From assembly GCF_047495875.1 (NCBI RefSeq), contig NC_092459.1:91311560-91375559 (forward strand): a stretch of 64,000 nt of DNA, read 5' to 3'. Below, piece by piece: positions 37,520 to 49,600 of this stretch. A program made the translations under genes and the position numbers. Below the pieces are notes generated by a model that saw only the letters and a list, made by a program, of their open reading frames with translations, had not been told where the DNA came from and did not search any database. Source of the stretch: Pithys albifrons albifrons (lineage: Eukaryota > Chordata > Aves > Passeriformes > Thamnophilidae). Each line of letters begins with the position of its first letter. The first letter of the stretch is position 1.

Positions 37520-37890
37520 ATGCAAATCACAGGGGTAAGGACTGGCATGAGCCACATGTTGGACATGGCAGCTCATGGCTTGTGTATGGGAGCATCCCCA
37601 TCAGATGGAGAATTGCTGTGCCTCTTTCCCTCCAAGGGCACAGTCTCGAGTGGCAGTGGAAGGACCACAGCATCAGCCTTCCAGGGGAGCATCCTCCTCC
37701 TTGGCCTCTGTGGGGGACAGTTGTCCCTCTTCAGGATCCCCCCAGGAGGCTGTCACCTCTAAGGGGATTACAGAGCTGTGTACTCACTGTGTCTGTCAGG
37801 TTAGGATCCCAGCTTCAGGGGGAGAAAGTAATGGTGCCATGGAGATGCAAGTGTGCAGCACCACTGTGGCACAAATCATGAGGAGGTGTT
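37520..37890. other. GC-richer patch, unexplained
   Basis: A block of about 370 bp, richer in G and C than its surroundings, in which two or three plus-strand frames stay open for 80-105 codons at once. Simultaneous openness of several frames argues for base composition rather than coding selection. It has few CpGs and no match to a repeat I know. Confidence 0.3.
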
Positions 37891-38520
37891 GATAACTTAT
37901 AACTCTAATTATAAGTCTGTGTGTGACACCAGGTAGGCTCTATGAAGTTTGTGAAGTGCTGCTTTTTGCTGCTTTTTCCATTCTAGGCCCTACAGTGGCC
38001 TTACTGCTGGCTGACTCCAGAAAACACCTCATGATTCTGAGATAAGAGTATCTCCATCTCCAAAATCAGGGGTAAGGATCAAACTATTTTGAGATACTAG
38101 GATGAAAAGTACTATGGTTATTATGATTATACTGCTTGCTGTTCATATCAGAAAGGGAGATAGTCTGTTCTTACATGCAGAAAGCAGCAAATGTCATGAA
38201 GCTAATGGAATTGTAACAATAGCATGAGGAATGCTGGTAAAATACCAGCATGGCATGGCTTGAGTTAGAAGTATTATATTTTTTGCCACATGTTAGGAAC
38301 CACTAACCCTGGTGGCTACTGTAACTGATTAAGAATTGTATGGGAATCTGTTTTCAATATCTGTGATTTAAAAATATCTTGGAATGTAACACTGGAAAAG
38401 AAAATATATTTCCTGAAGTCTGCCTCAATGCCACTGTCTAATTTCTGTTGTTCTTCTCAGAGGGTAGGGTTGTTTGTTCTTTTCCTTCTTTGTTTTATTT
38501 TTTTTCATTATTATTATTTT

Positions 38521-38555
38521 ATACACTATTATTTATACACTATTTTATACACTAT
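38521..38555. repeat. Three imperfect tandem copies of ATACACTATTWT
   Basis: Units start at 38521, 38535 and 38547 with lengths of 14, 12 and 9 bp. They follow an ATT/T-rich run. This is a minor low-complexity tract. Confidence 0.6.
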
Positions 38556-39089
38556 ACAATTTTCCCGAGAACTGACATTTATCAGAGGACACATGCTGAA
38601 AATCTGCTGTGTAATTATATGTATTTTGTTTTATTTTCAGAGAGAATATTAAGCATTTCAAGGAAAAGAATCTATTAGTCTTTCTGATTTCTGTAGTATA
38701 AAATAGTAAGGAAACTTGAAGTGTTTTCTCTGTGCTTCTGTCATGTTGTTGACTTACTTTTTCTTAAATATTTGAGGACTGCAGCTGAAAGGATCTCATT
38801 AAAGATATTAGGTTTTTTACAGTTTCTATGATCCATACTTAAAGTGCATTAAACACTTAAAACTCAGCCTATCTGAGCTGGAATTGATGCTTTAAAATAA
38901 GAATTACCTTCCATTTTGTAATAAGAAAAACTGTAGAGCTACAAGTATTATCATGGCCACTTCTTCATAAACAAGTCAAACAGCTTTAACTCATGGATGG
39001 TATAATTTCTATCCTGTGGTCTTGAAAGCTCAGTGAGATTTCCCCATGCTGCAGAGAACAGGATATCAGTTCTGAGTCAAATTTTTAGC

Positions 39090-39205
39090 TCAGACACAGA
39101 TTTTTCCTGTGGCTTAGAACAAATTTCTTTGTCATATGTTTTAGCTTATCAGCTGTATAAAACCACTGAGGTGATGTGCTTGCAAAATGCTTTAAAGAGG
39201 TGAGG
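39090..39205 (+). repeat. MIR-like SINE relic, forward orientation
   Basis: TCCTGTGGCTTAGAACAAAT (39105-39124), then ATCAGCTGTATAAAACCA (39149-39166) and TGTGCTTGCAAAATGCTTTA (39176-39195) follow the order of the MIR consensus: CTGTGTGACC..GGGCAAGT, then ATCTGTAAAATGG, then TGTAAAGCGCTT. It is highly diverged. The call is by eye. Confidence 0.35.
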
Positions 39206-42200
39206 TGAAAGTTTAAAAATTCTTTAAAAGAAGTTTCCATGAGGTCTCAGCCTGCTTCTGCAGTTGTCAGTGACAGTTTTACCATAAATTTAAATGGTCA
39301 GAGTTAGGTTTAGAATAAGTTCTCTTAAAATCAAGCTATGAAGTTCTTTGTAAGTTTAAAATATTGTTGTCAGCAATTGTTTTCATCTACATTAATGGAT
39401 TTATGTAGGTATTTGTATTAAGAAGGTTTATAGTCTCTGTGATACTTCATTCAAATTAGAATTTGATTCTCCTGAGCTGTACTAGGAAGCATTCAGGAAA
39501 TTAATAAATTGGCCTAATTATTTTCCTTTCATGCTCCTTAAAACATGTGTTCTGTCATCCTCAAATTATATAAAAGTGCTGCTCATGCCTGAAATGTCAC
39601 CATATTTAACTGGCTTGGTCTAAAGATGGCAAAGTCCTGTGTTCCTGAACCTCAAAAAGCACTGATGGTATTCCCTTTGTTTAATAAGTGATTTTGGCCT
39701 TAGAACTGTTACTGCCGTTAAATGTGATATGGGAGTAGAAGTGAGTCTGTTTTTAAGTTGTGAGTGACTTAGTAGGACTTGGAGGTTGGCTATCCCATCT
39801 CAAGAGCACTGTAAGCCTCCCGGAAAGGTGTTCTGCTGTGAAAGTGAGGAACAGAATGGTGTGCTAGCACCCATGTCTGCTGCTGCAATGGATACTGACA
39901 GATTGTCCCAGGACCTGGCTGGCCCAGCATCTATGGATCTGTCTATGTACCGAGGATGAGCTGTTTATCTTCTGGATCTCCCATATATCTGTTGGCTTTC
40001 TAAGGTGTGTAGTGGATATCTTGTTGCTTTGCACGGCTCAGGTGGATAGCTTGGATGGCCAGAGGTTTGGCCACAGCTATGCAGATAGTCCCCCTGTTGC
40101 CTCTTAAAGGACACTGTGCTCAACTTTTGTTTTCATTCAGCTTACTATGGCCTGTGTTTCAGTGTTATAGTATTGGCTGAAGCAGATAGGACCTGAATGG
40201 TAACAGGCAGCCGTAGCAGCAGCCCAGGAGCGTGAGGTCTCCTGCTGCAGTGACCATCCTAATGGCCATGCAAATATTTTACGCAGAAATGATTTCAAAT
40301 TGTCATTCCTCTCGACTGTACATCAGTGCAGTTATACCTGAGAGGATGGTTCCATTGGAGAGCAGGCTTGTCTGTCTGCTTCTTTCAAGGACTGCAGTTA
40401 CATGTTCCAGGTAGCAAACATAGGTATGTGGCATCCTACAGTTTTGATCCACTGGGAGGTGCATATCTAAATGCAAAAACAGGTATCTCAGCAAGTCCAA
40501 ACTTTTCTTAATGTCAGACAGTATCTAGGGGCTCTTCAACGTGGAAGCAATGTTGCCAAGTGGTTTGTGGCAATGCCTAAGAGTAAATTATTGAGTAGAC
40601 AGGTGGAGACACAACAAATGGTTGTTTTCTCGAGAAAACTTGCAGGTGCAGTACTCTGATTTGGGAAATACTGCCCTCAGTGTCAGGAAAATGATTCTCC
40701 TGGATGGACTTGATAGCTTAAAAGGACTGTAATTTTAGTAATGTCCCTTTGGACATCAGAACTTCAAAAACTGAAATGATGAAGGTGTTGGAATAAATGT
40801 GTATGCAGAGTTTGGTCTTTGTGGCTTCACAGAATTACCCAGACTTCCTTTATTTAAAAAAGGAACCACATTTCTCACATTCTAAAAGCACAGTGAAAAG
40901 GAGAAGTAAGTGTTCCTTGAACACACTGATCCAGATGCACATGCAAGGGTTAAGGGGTTCAGAGCTCAGAGGAAATGGCCTAGTGGCTAAATGACAAAGA
41001 GGGTCAGCTCTGAGGTAGTTGTGAGTTTTCTACTCAGTGGCCATAACACTCCTACTCTAAACCAACTTATTTAATTGTCACTACAAGGGATGAATGGCCA
41101 GATGAAGCAGTTCTTTTATAATTGGATTTGGCTGAGTTACTTTACATGGTTGGAACTGAACTAGAGAAGTGGTCAAAAATATTTGAATGGTCTTGGCACA
41201 TTTGGTACTATGCAACTACTGACAAAATGTAAACAATTACATGGTAACTAGAAAGATGCATGCCAGGTTAGTAGTGTGAAAATGCCTTGGCAAATTAGAT
41301 TAATGTCTGCATGGAACAGAGTCTGGTACAGCTCCCGCTAGTCATATGAGAATGTGATGTGTCCGGAAGCTTGAGCAAACACAATTTGAACCAAGTGCTT
41401 ATCCTGTTAATAGAAAAGACTCCCAGAGTCATACTATCCTGATCCATCTTTCCATGTGCATTCATGCATCCTGTTGTCTCACACATGAAGCTGCAATGAC
41501 CAGTCACTGGCAGTCAGTTGTTCAAGACAGGATACACAGGTGTTTAGAGGAATTGCCAAAAGCTATCAGATACTTGCCACTTTTGATTTAATGATGATTT
41601 TGTGAAAATCCAACCCACAGGTAGGTCTACCAAAGGACTTCTGTGTTCTGAAGCACCTAATGGAATTTTTCCAGAGAAGATGTACTATACTGCACCAACG
41701 ACCATGACTGGGTACCTTGGGAGGGAATGTACAAAACTCTGCACATACCATGGAAGAAGCCATTAGCAGGTAGGAATGGTTTGGAGGAAAGTTAGGACTT
41801 AGCTCACTTCATCTTTCTGTCCACTGAGGATGCAGTTCAGCCTCCTTTATCCCAGGGTCCTCAGCCATGAACTATTATTGAGTGATGCTGCTTGGAGCAG
41901 CTTGGCTAATATAATCTGTAGTTTTCCAGTGTAGAAACAGCTTCCCAAAACATTTTAGCTTGTTTTAGGCCCTCCATCAGCTTCTAAAAGTATCTCCTTT
42001 TCAAAAGGGGTAATTCACAGCCTGCTGTCCTTTACTTATGTTGTCTTTACTCTCTCTAAAATAAATCTCTCCTTCCTTGGCTTTACTTAAGTGTCTTGTA
42101 GTGGCTACAAGACAGCCTCCCAATTTGCTTGGATTAACACTAATACTTATCTACTGTTTAATTTTTTGGCTGATTAGAATTAGTTCCTCTAACTGTTGTC

Positions 42201-42649
42201 TCAAAAATCAACGTCATTCTCTTTGCAGTGATGATAATTTCAGCTCTGCAAACTCTTACGTTTTCTGTCGTGATGAAAGGCCCAGATAATCAGCTAGTGT
42301 AACAATTTATACAACATAATCCATGGAAATACACATAATGAGAAGGGAAAACTTTAGTCTTGTTTATGGTCATTTATGGTCATGCCCTAAAGTACTGTAA
42401 CTGGTTTTAGATATTTGTTTTAAAAAAGTTGTCTAAATCTTGAGCTATGTAAGAAAAGTGATGGTAGACTTCCAAAATAGGCTCATGGTATGACATTAAT
42501 TTGAGAATAATTAAATCATGTTAATTCCAGGAAGTTTGAAATGACCTCTTATTATCTGCAATAAGAAGTAAATGAAAAGAGAAAATATTTGATTATTCTC
42601 ATTAATTAGGAAAGCAAGCAAGCAAAAAGAAGTAGCTCTAAGCATTGTG
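39206..42649. other. Non-coding stretch, nothing recognised
   Basis: I see no gene. Short frames of 60-70 codons overlap across strands at 40.2-41.8 kb. A 10-bp unit TTTATGGTCA is repeated twice at 42363-42382. Confidence 0.6.
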
Positions 42650-42870
42650 AAGGGAAAAATTAGAATTATATATCAGGGGAAAGTTTATAAACATAAGAAC
42701 TCATAGCCAAGGAAACCAGCTGCCAAATGAAGTTTTGGAATCAGCACCACTGAAGATATTCATGGCTCGGCTGGACATCCATCTCTCAGAAAAGGATAAA
42801 GAAATCAGTCCAGCCACAATGTAGGGATAATACAACAGAGTTCCCTGCCAAATTTCTACCCCAAATAGTG
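42650..42870 (+). mobile_element. Old CR1/L3-type LINE 3' region relic, plus orientation
   Basis: The block reads TTATATATCAGGGGAAAGTT (42666-42685), then GCTGCCAAATGAAGTTTTGG (42719-42738), AATCAGCACCACTGAAGATA (42739-42758) and TTCATGGCTCGGCTGGACAT (42759-42778), and ends with a degenerate AGTCCAGCC..ATGTAGGGATAA part. This is the order and wording of the conserved CR1/L3 segment downstream of the reverse-transcriptase region, in general form ATATCAGG-AAA-TTT, CTGCCAAGGGAGGTTGTGGAATC, GGAGATATTCAA, CTGGACA. It is much diverged and lacks an intact frame, so it is a dead ancient copy, far older than the short CR1 tail at 56.0 kb. Confidence 0.6.
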
Positions 42871-44084
42871 TATAATTTAGTTGGAATGGAAAAAGAAAAC
42901 ATTTGGGTTTGCTAGATCTTTCATTGATATAATCTTAAAAGTACAAATTCTTCTGCCTTTTAAAAAATATTACTAGTAATTAACAAAAGAATTGTTTATT
43001 GTAGTTGAAGTGTGTAGATTTTGCTGTAGTTTCAGACACATTGATCCTAGCTTAGAATGTTGGGGGTTTTTTTGTATTTAAAAAGTGATATATCTACAAT
43101 AAAAAATTATTTGAATAAAAATGGTTTTACAATATCTTTGTTCATAGGAATTTTCTGGATGTTGTTAGATGACTCATACCAAGCTGGAGAAAAGACTGTC
43201 AGTGAGATACTTATTTTTTTGCATGCTTAATTAGAAGTATGAAGAATGGTAAGAGCGGAGGGCTAGTATAGCAAGATTATAAAGGTACAGTTAGCTTTTT
43301 ACCTCTACATCACAACAACCACCAGTACAGGTCAAGAGGGATATTTCCCATTCATTACTTCGGGTAACTGTTCAGATTGGTGGTAATGACCTCCTTTGAG
43401 GGGGTAGGCAGGCAATACTCATACTGCAGAGAGCTCAAGAATGAATTGACCTGACAGGCTAAGACTACTGGTCATCAGGATATGGGGCTCAGGTTTTTAA
43501 GGGTATTTTAGCATTCAAGTAGTTCCCTATCGCACTTTTGAGAAGTTTGAAAGCAGTCACCTTGAGCTGATGTAAGTGGAGTTAAGGTACCTAAGCTCTT
43601 TACAGAGAGCTAAGTATACATTTATCTGGAATATTGAAAACCTTTAAAAGTGCAGCCTAGCACCCTCAACAAGTTTCCAGAGAAACTTTGCTTCACCACT
43701 TTTCCATGAAGCCTCCATAAGCCTCTGATTTCTTATTGTTTATCCCAGTACATGCTGTAAAAGAGAAGATGGATGACAGTTTGTTAGCTTTCAAGTACCC
43801 TTGGTGCAAGCATAGTCTCCTTTCACGGCAATGTCTTCCAAAGCATCAGTCATATCACAGAGACCAGGCTAGCATAGAGATGAAGCAGATATAGTTTTAA
43901 AGAGGCAGTTTCAGAAGTAGAATTAGCCTTAAATAACAAATGCATCTTTAGACTGAGTATGAATTTTTACAGAAATGTAACACATAGAATTTAATATTTT
44001 TAAGTCATCCATACCTTGCATTCTGTAATTTATACTGTAAAAAATAGTGCTAGTCTCTAAGAAATGATACAGAGTAGATCAAGG
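42871..44084. other. Non-coding stretch, nothing recognised
   Basis: This is plain AT-rich sequence without a long open frame or a recognised repeat. Confidence 0.6.
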
Positions 44085-44180
44085 CTAAGTCTGCAAAAAT
44101 AAGTCTGCCGTGTTATCATTCTGCATTATGCAAATGTGTCACATGATGGAAGGGAAGTATGAATATCTGCTATCTGATGT
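44085..44180. promoter_or_regulatory. Candidate conserved element with POU octamer
   Basis: An exact octamer ATGCAAAT (44128-44135) lies next to TCACATG (44139-44145), within the low-complexity-free block GTGTTATCATTCTGCATTAT-ATGCAAAT-GTG. Such mixes of octamer and E-box words are common in conserved vertebrate enhancers. Conservation itself cannot be seen from one sequence, so the call is speculative. Confidence 0.25.
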
Positions 44181-46542
44181 ATATAATTGAAAAGGGAAAA
44201 CACAGAATGAAATCATCAAGCCACATTAGCCAAATAGAACAGATAAGTAAGGGTATAACATTGGAATTGTAAACAATCTAGCAGAGATTACACTTCTCTG
44301 TGGAACTGTGCATACTCTTTAGATGTGAAAACTAGAATGTTGTCAGTAGAAAATTTAAAAAATCTAGCAGTTTTTATCACAGAAAATGTTCAAAATGCTA
44401 CATTGATAACGTAATAATCACTAATGTGTATAAAAAATGCTTTTCTGCAAACGACACAACTTAGAAGCAAAGAAATTAACAAACACTGGACTCCAACTGG
44501 GCTCATGTACATGTGTGCATTTTGTGCCCTTACACCCAGCTTCTTTCCACAGCTCTGATGGTGTCAGCAACTGTGTGCCACAGCTCACACTGCTGCCCTA
44601 CCAGCCTGGGCTGGCACCCAGCACACCCTTCTCAACAAACACAGGAAGCAAGTCATGCATGTGCTGCTTATCGCCTCCATCTTCCCTTTTGAACGTTCCT
44701 GTGAAACCACATGTGCTCAAGTTTGTAAATATGGACATCAGATAAAATGTAAGAAAATCTCACCATCGGAAGATCTTTACTTTGAATGTGACAGTCTCTA
44801 TTTCCCTTGTTCCTTCCCCCTCCACCATTGAGAGAGAAACCACAATGACAGGAAGTGTGCACCATTTCCTCTGAAGAGACTCATTACTGCTCTCAGTAGC
44901 TCACAATTCACCCAGATTTTCAGTGTACATGGGCTTTCAGGTACACAAAATATGAGACTTACCTGTACATTTTAAGTCACTGAAATAGGACATTTCGGTA
45001 GAGGAAACAGTCAAATCAGGTTACCACAAAATGGGAGCTTTTATAGTTGACTGTTCAGGCAGTGCTGCTGATTGCTGAGCTACCTCTTAGTAAGAATGTG
45101 CAAGTTGTGCTATTTTCACTTGCTACTTGTCTAGTATTGGACTTGTTTGGAATAATTTCTTTATTCTCACATGTACATGTATCTATTTAGCAACAGGAAT
45201 TTAGGGGAATTTTCTGTAGCTAATAGAATTCTCACAAGACTTCCATTGAGGAGGAAGACAGACAGCTTTGCTGAAGGAAGCTTTAAATGGACATTCACTG
45301 CAAAATACTAATGTTTTTGCCTGTGCAAAGCATCCTTCATTACTCATTATGCTACTTCAAAACTTCATGTTAACTTTTTGTACTTTATCCCCTTGTCTAG
45401 TTCAGTTGTTTTCAGCCACCACCTCTTTCAAGTTTTCACTCTTTGCAGTTTGCACACAGACATCATCTGGCTTAACCCCTGGGGTCTCCTAGACAAGGGC
45501 AATCTAGTTAGCCTTGTGAAATCCAAACCCCAGGCAAAAAAACCTACAAACTAACCAAGAACCAAACAAAAAACTGCACAAAACTTCTACAGGACAGGCT
45601 TTGTCACTTCTCTGTGAGGGGCAACTACATTACCCACAGCAACTGTTAGAACAGAAATCACAGCTTAAGCAGTAAGTTATGTTCTCAACCAACCTACTCT
45701 TTCCCCCAAACTTCTCCTTTCAATTTACTGGAATTACTGCAAATCTTTTCTGGTCAAGAGAAAGTTTGACCAGTGTGTATGTAATTACAGAACTTCAGAG
45801 TAGAACATCATGTAAGAAACTGTCTATAAAATGCTTGGAATAAACTAGATTAAGAACAGATTTACTAAAGAAATTAGGAAGTCATTCCAGTGTTCTGTTC
45901 TAAATAACATAGTGCAAATAAATCTCTGAGGCAAGATTCTGGACAAAGACATTCCTTTGAAAAGAGACCACAAGATTCCTGGTCTTCTTAATGGAGAAAA
46001 ACAGAAAAAATGGGTCTCAGTTTGGGACTCTCGAATTGCTGATCCTTTAGAACAATGTGGGCAAGTACAGAATATCGTCCAATGTATTCATCCTTGAGAA
46101 GAAATAAGCCAATTTTCTGTGGACTCTGACAGTATTATAGGAGCCGAAATAAAAAGCAGGGAAAAAAAAAGAACTTCTCCCCTTTCTTTTTTTTTTTTTT
46201 TTGCTGTGTTCTAAAGTTTCTGAAGGAATTTATCTGTGTGAGGAATTTTGATCGTATATCTATTTTTCCCTGAGTAACTATGATCTAGTTGCACAGTTTA
46301 GTGGTTTTGAATCAGATATTCTTTTATGTCAGGCTTTAGGAATCTAAAGTCAGGAGGGGACTACATATATACATAGGTGCAATTCCCTAGTCCTGGCCAC
46401 ATAGTGAGGATTGAGGTGAGTTTTCCATAACAACAGAGCCACCCCAGCTTCTAAACTATAAAGACTTGATTTCTATGTTTCATTGTTTGTTGTATTCAGT
46501 TGTCTCTCCTAATTTAACAGTTACTCCTACGTGTCTTCACAG
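44181..46542. other. Non-coding stretch, nothing recognised
   Basis: A GC-richer bit at 44.5-44.7 kb keeps a 102-codon plus-strand frame open, with no recognisable domain. A long T run sits near 46187-46202. Confidence 0.6.
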
Positions 46543-46631
46543 GAACAATGAATAGCGCAGTCCTGCTCTGACAGCTTAGGATCAGTGAAATGAAGAAGTA
46601 CAAGTTTTCTGTTGTTGCACACCATGGACAG
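46543..46631 (+). other. Candidate 89-bp internal exon with an ATG frame open to the donor
   Basis: A pyrimidine-rich tract ends in TCTTCACAG (AG at 46541-46542), followed 89 bp later by ACAG/GTAAAA (donor GT at 46632). Within it, ATG at 46590 opens MKKYKFSVVAHHGQ, exactly 14 codons up to the donor (phase 0). It has an in-frame upstream stop and a purine at -3. A short upstream frame of seven codons plus stop starts at 46548. This is what an exon carrying the end of a 5' UTR and an alternative N-terminus would look like. I do not recognise the peptide, no partner exons are visible nearby, and such signal pairs do arise by chance, so it stays a candidate. Confidence 0.2.
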
Positions 46632-49600
46632 GTAAAAATATAATCAGCACCTTTCTGTGCTTGGCAGTCAGATTGGAAGGGAGGGTGTATGTAATGATGG
46701 CTGGGTACCAGTGATATAGATACTGCCTTTCAATCTTGTTAAATGCCCTGTAAAAAACAAGATATATTGCTGTCTGCTCTCAATATGATTGTTGTATGAC
46801 CGTTACCTGATAAAAGACTGTCATGTAAGAACTAGGTAGCATATTAGATGTGCTATTTTTGTTTTACTGTGTTCCCCAGTGAAAACGACAACTTCACTTT
46901 GGTTTGATGAGCATGACGTGATGGCATTGGTAGGTTTACCTTTTGTCATGATCAGAAGAGTAGAAGTCAATGGGCTACTGTTAGCGTGAAGCAGTGTCTA
47001 ATATTAATTATTTAGAATTTTGCAGTCTAGAACTAGGTTTTTGCTGCTCTTTGAGCTTTCTTCAAGAATAGCAGCCTTTTCAGTCAACACTGTACAGAGA
47101 AAAGTCTTGCCAGTGGAAATTCTTGTGTCAGTTATTTATAAACAATCTTAGAAGGGTGACTTTTAAAGGATGTGAGATATAAATCAGCAAACTCTTTTTA
47201 ATTTCAATGGATGCACAGGTTCCTTTTGAGTTCTAATGGAGAACTTTGGATCTGGAGTCTACAACATTTTGAATAATTCTGGTGAGAATTTTGAACGTTT
47301 CCAAGGTATCTAAGATGTGACTAATAATAATAGCAGGTGTTGTCTGTTTCTCTCAGCATGTGGCACGAAAGTAGTGTGGTCACAGAGCTATGCATTATTT
47401 ACATTGTGTCAACATGTCATCAAGTGGTATGGCAGAAAGCCAGCTGAAATCACTTCTGATTTTAAATGCAGGACACTGAATAATACTACTACTAATAATG
47501 CTGTGTCACACTTGAGGACACTGGAATCTGGCAAATCAACAGGTCAACATGTCAAGCTTATTTGAATGGCTTCCTCCCTCCCTGAATGATCATAGAATCA
47601 AAATCAAGGTGCAAGGAAACTGTGTACAGTTGGCATTTCTTTATTCTCCCCCTGAAACAGAAGATTGTACCAAGGAAAGAGATACTCTTTGATTGCTTAC
47701 TATAAAGATGTGTCATGAGGTCACCGGCCTCATACAGGAATATCTGCTCCTGAGGATGAGTAATCACCCCATAGTGCATGTTTGCTGTTAGTCTTTTTTG
47801 TCTCTGTAAGTGGTAAATCTTTTTGATAGGATTACTTTCATTCATTAGTGTTTTACAGAGTCGACTGTGACAGGTCCACCATCTCAAACAGTAAGTGTAT
47901 TTTTTAAGAGGCAATCCCATTATTGAGAATGGATGGTTTGAGGTCTCCCAAGAAAATCTAGGAGCACTGTTCTCTGCTGTTGCTTCTGCACAACCACTGA
48001 TTTTTGTTCCACCCCTAAAGATGGTTCACCTTGACAACTGTTAGAAAACCAATTCAGCAATATAAAAACATCAGTAGTCTGTTGGTTTAGGGTTTACCAA
48101 GGAGCCATGTGAAAATCTGAGAAAGCAAAAGGGAAGGAATGGAGCTGCATGTCAAGGAAGAAATGATGCAGGGAGAAATGAAGGGAGCAGAACTGTTAGA
48201 TGAATTTAACCATACTGTAAAAGCTCACCCTAGAATGGTTAATGGACAGGGATAGAGCTGTTTGAAGGTTAAAAGGAACACCCCAAATACTGGAATTAAT
48301 TTTGTCTCGTCACCATAATACTCTTTTTATGAAACTAGAGCTATATATGCTCATAAAAAACTTTTGCTTTTTTTTCTTTTAAAGGATAATGCCACCATTG
48401 GAGTCCATGCACAGTTCTTTCAAGTTAAATGCTTAGTTCAACATTCCACTTCCATTTCCTGGCAGAAAATGTTTTGTATGAAAGCAACTTTAACCTTTGA
48501 GAAGGGTTCATTTAATGTTATGTTTGGTATCAGCTTTCCAAAAAATGCAGTCTGCTTTTGGTATATTATAGGTTCTGGTTTTAATATTGTTTAAGGAAAA
48601 AAAAGTCTTATGGCATAATTCAGAAATAAAATATTGCAACAGAATTGTCTCTATATGTAAATTCACCCTGAGAGTGAATGGTTTAAAGTCAGTTTGATCA
48701 TGTAAAACCAAGACCTGGGCTTAATCTATCTGTGAACCAGCTGGTAGCAAATAATGAATTCAAGCTGTCAGTCACAGGAAACTGTTAGGTTGCCTTTCTA
48801 TGGACAACTATGGCCCTACTACTCCTGAAGCACAAGGGAGTCTCATACAGACATGGAAAGAATGGAACACCTACCATATGCACATAAAGAAGGGTAATAA
48901 AGATGAAAGGCCAGAACTGAGCTTTAATTTCTATTTTCCGGCTTTTGATTTATCAGCTGCTTCTGCATTGCTGCAATTTTCTTTGGCCTAAAATTAGGGA
49001 GAAGATGCTTGAATTGCGTAGTTTGGTCAGATCAATCAAACCTAGGCTTCCCTCCGATTCGGTGTAACAGATGCTAAATGAAAAACTTTAAAGTATATTC
49101 TTGGTTTCTTTACAGCATTCATTCCTGAAGTGCAGACTGCTGTGCCAGTCCCCTGCAGTGGGCAGTTGCTGGCCATGGGTCACTGTTATGGAGTTGCTGT
49201 AGTCATGATGATGTGGGCATTGAATTGGTAGACTTGTATCAAGGTGGCTCTGAACTAGAGCTAGAGCTGGGGCATAAAAGCATAGCTGAGCCTCTTTTGG
49301 GACCTTAGCAGCTACTCTGCATGGTGATGCAGGACTATCTCAGCTGTCAGGTTTTCTCGAGTCACTGCACTGTGTCCTTTGCCATTTATGGATGTATTCT
49401 GGGAATTATCCTCCACAGGGCTTCTGCCGTCAATAACCACCTCTTACAGAAGAAAAGGACCTTCAGACAGGCCTGGCCATGACTGAGACAATAAAGGCTA
49501 ATCCTCTGTGCTGCTGAGCCTCAGCTTCTAATAAAGGACTCAGAACTTGTAAGGGTAAAGCTTCAAAGGAAGTACAGATTTCCAGAGGGAGGGCAGATAA

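Noticed and set aside
42503..42600. GAGAATAAT and ATTATTCTC inverted pair
   Set aside because: Arms are 9 bp of AT-rich sequence 80 bp apart, easily expected by chance.
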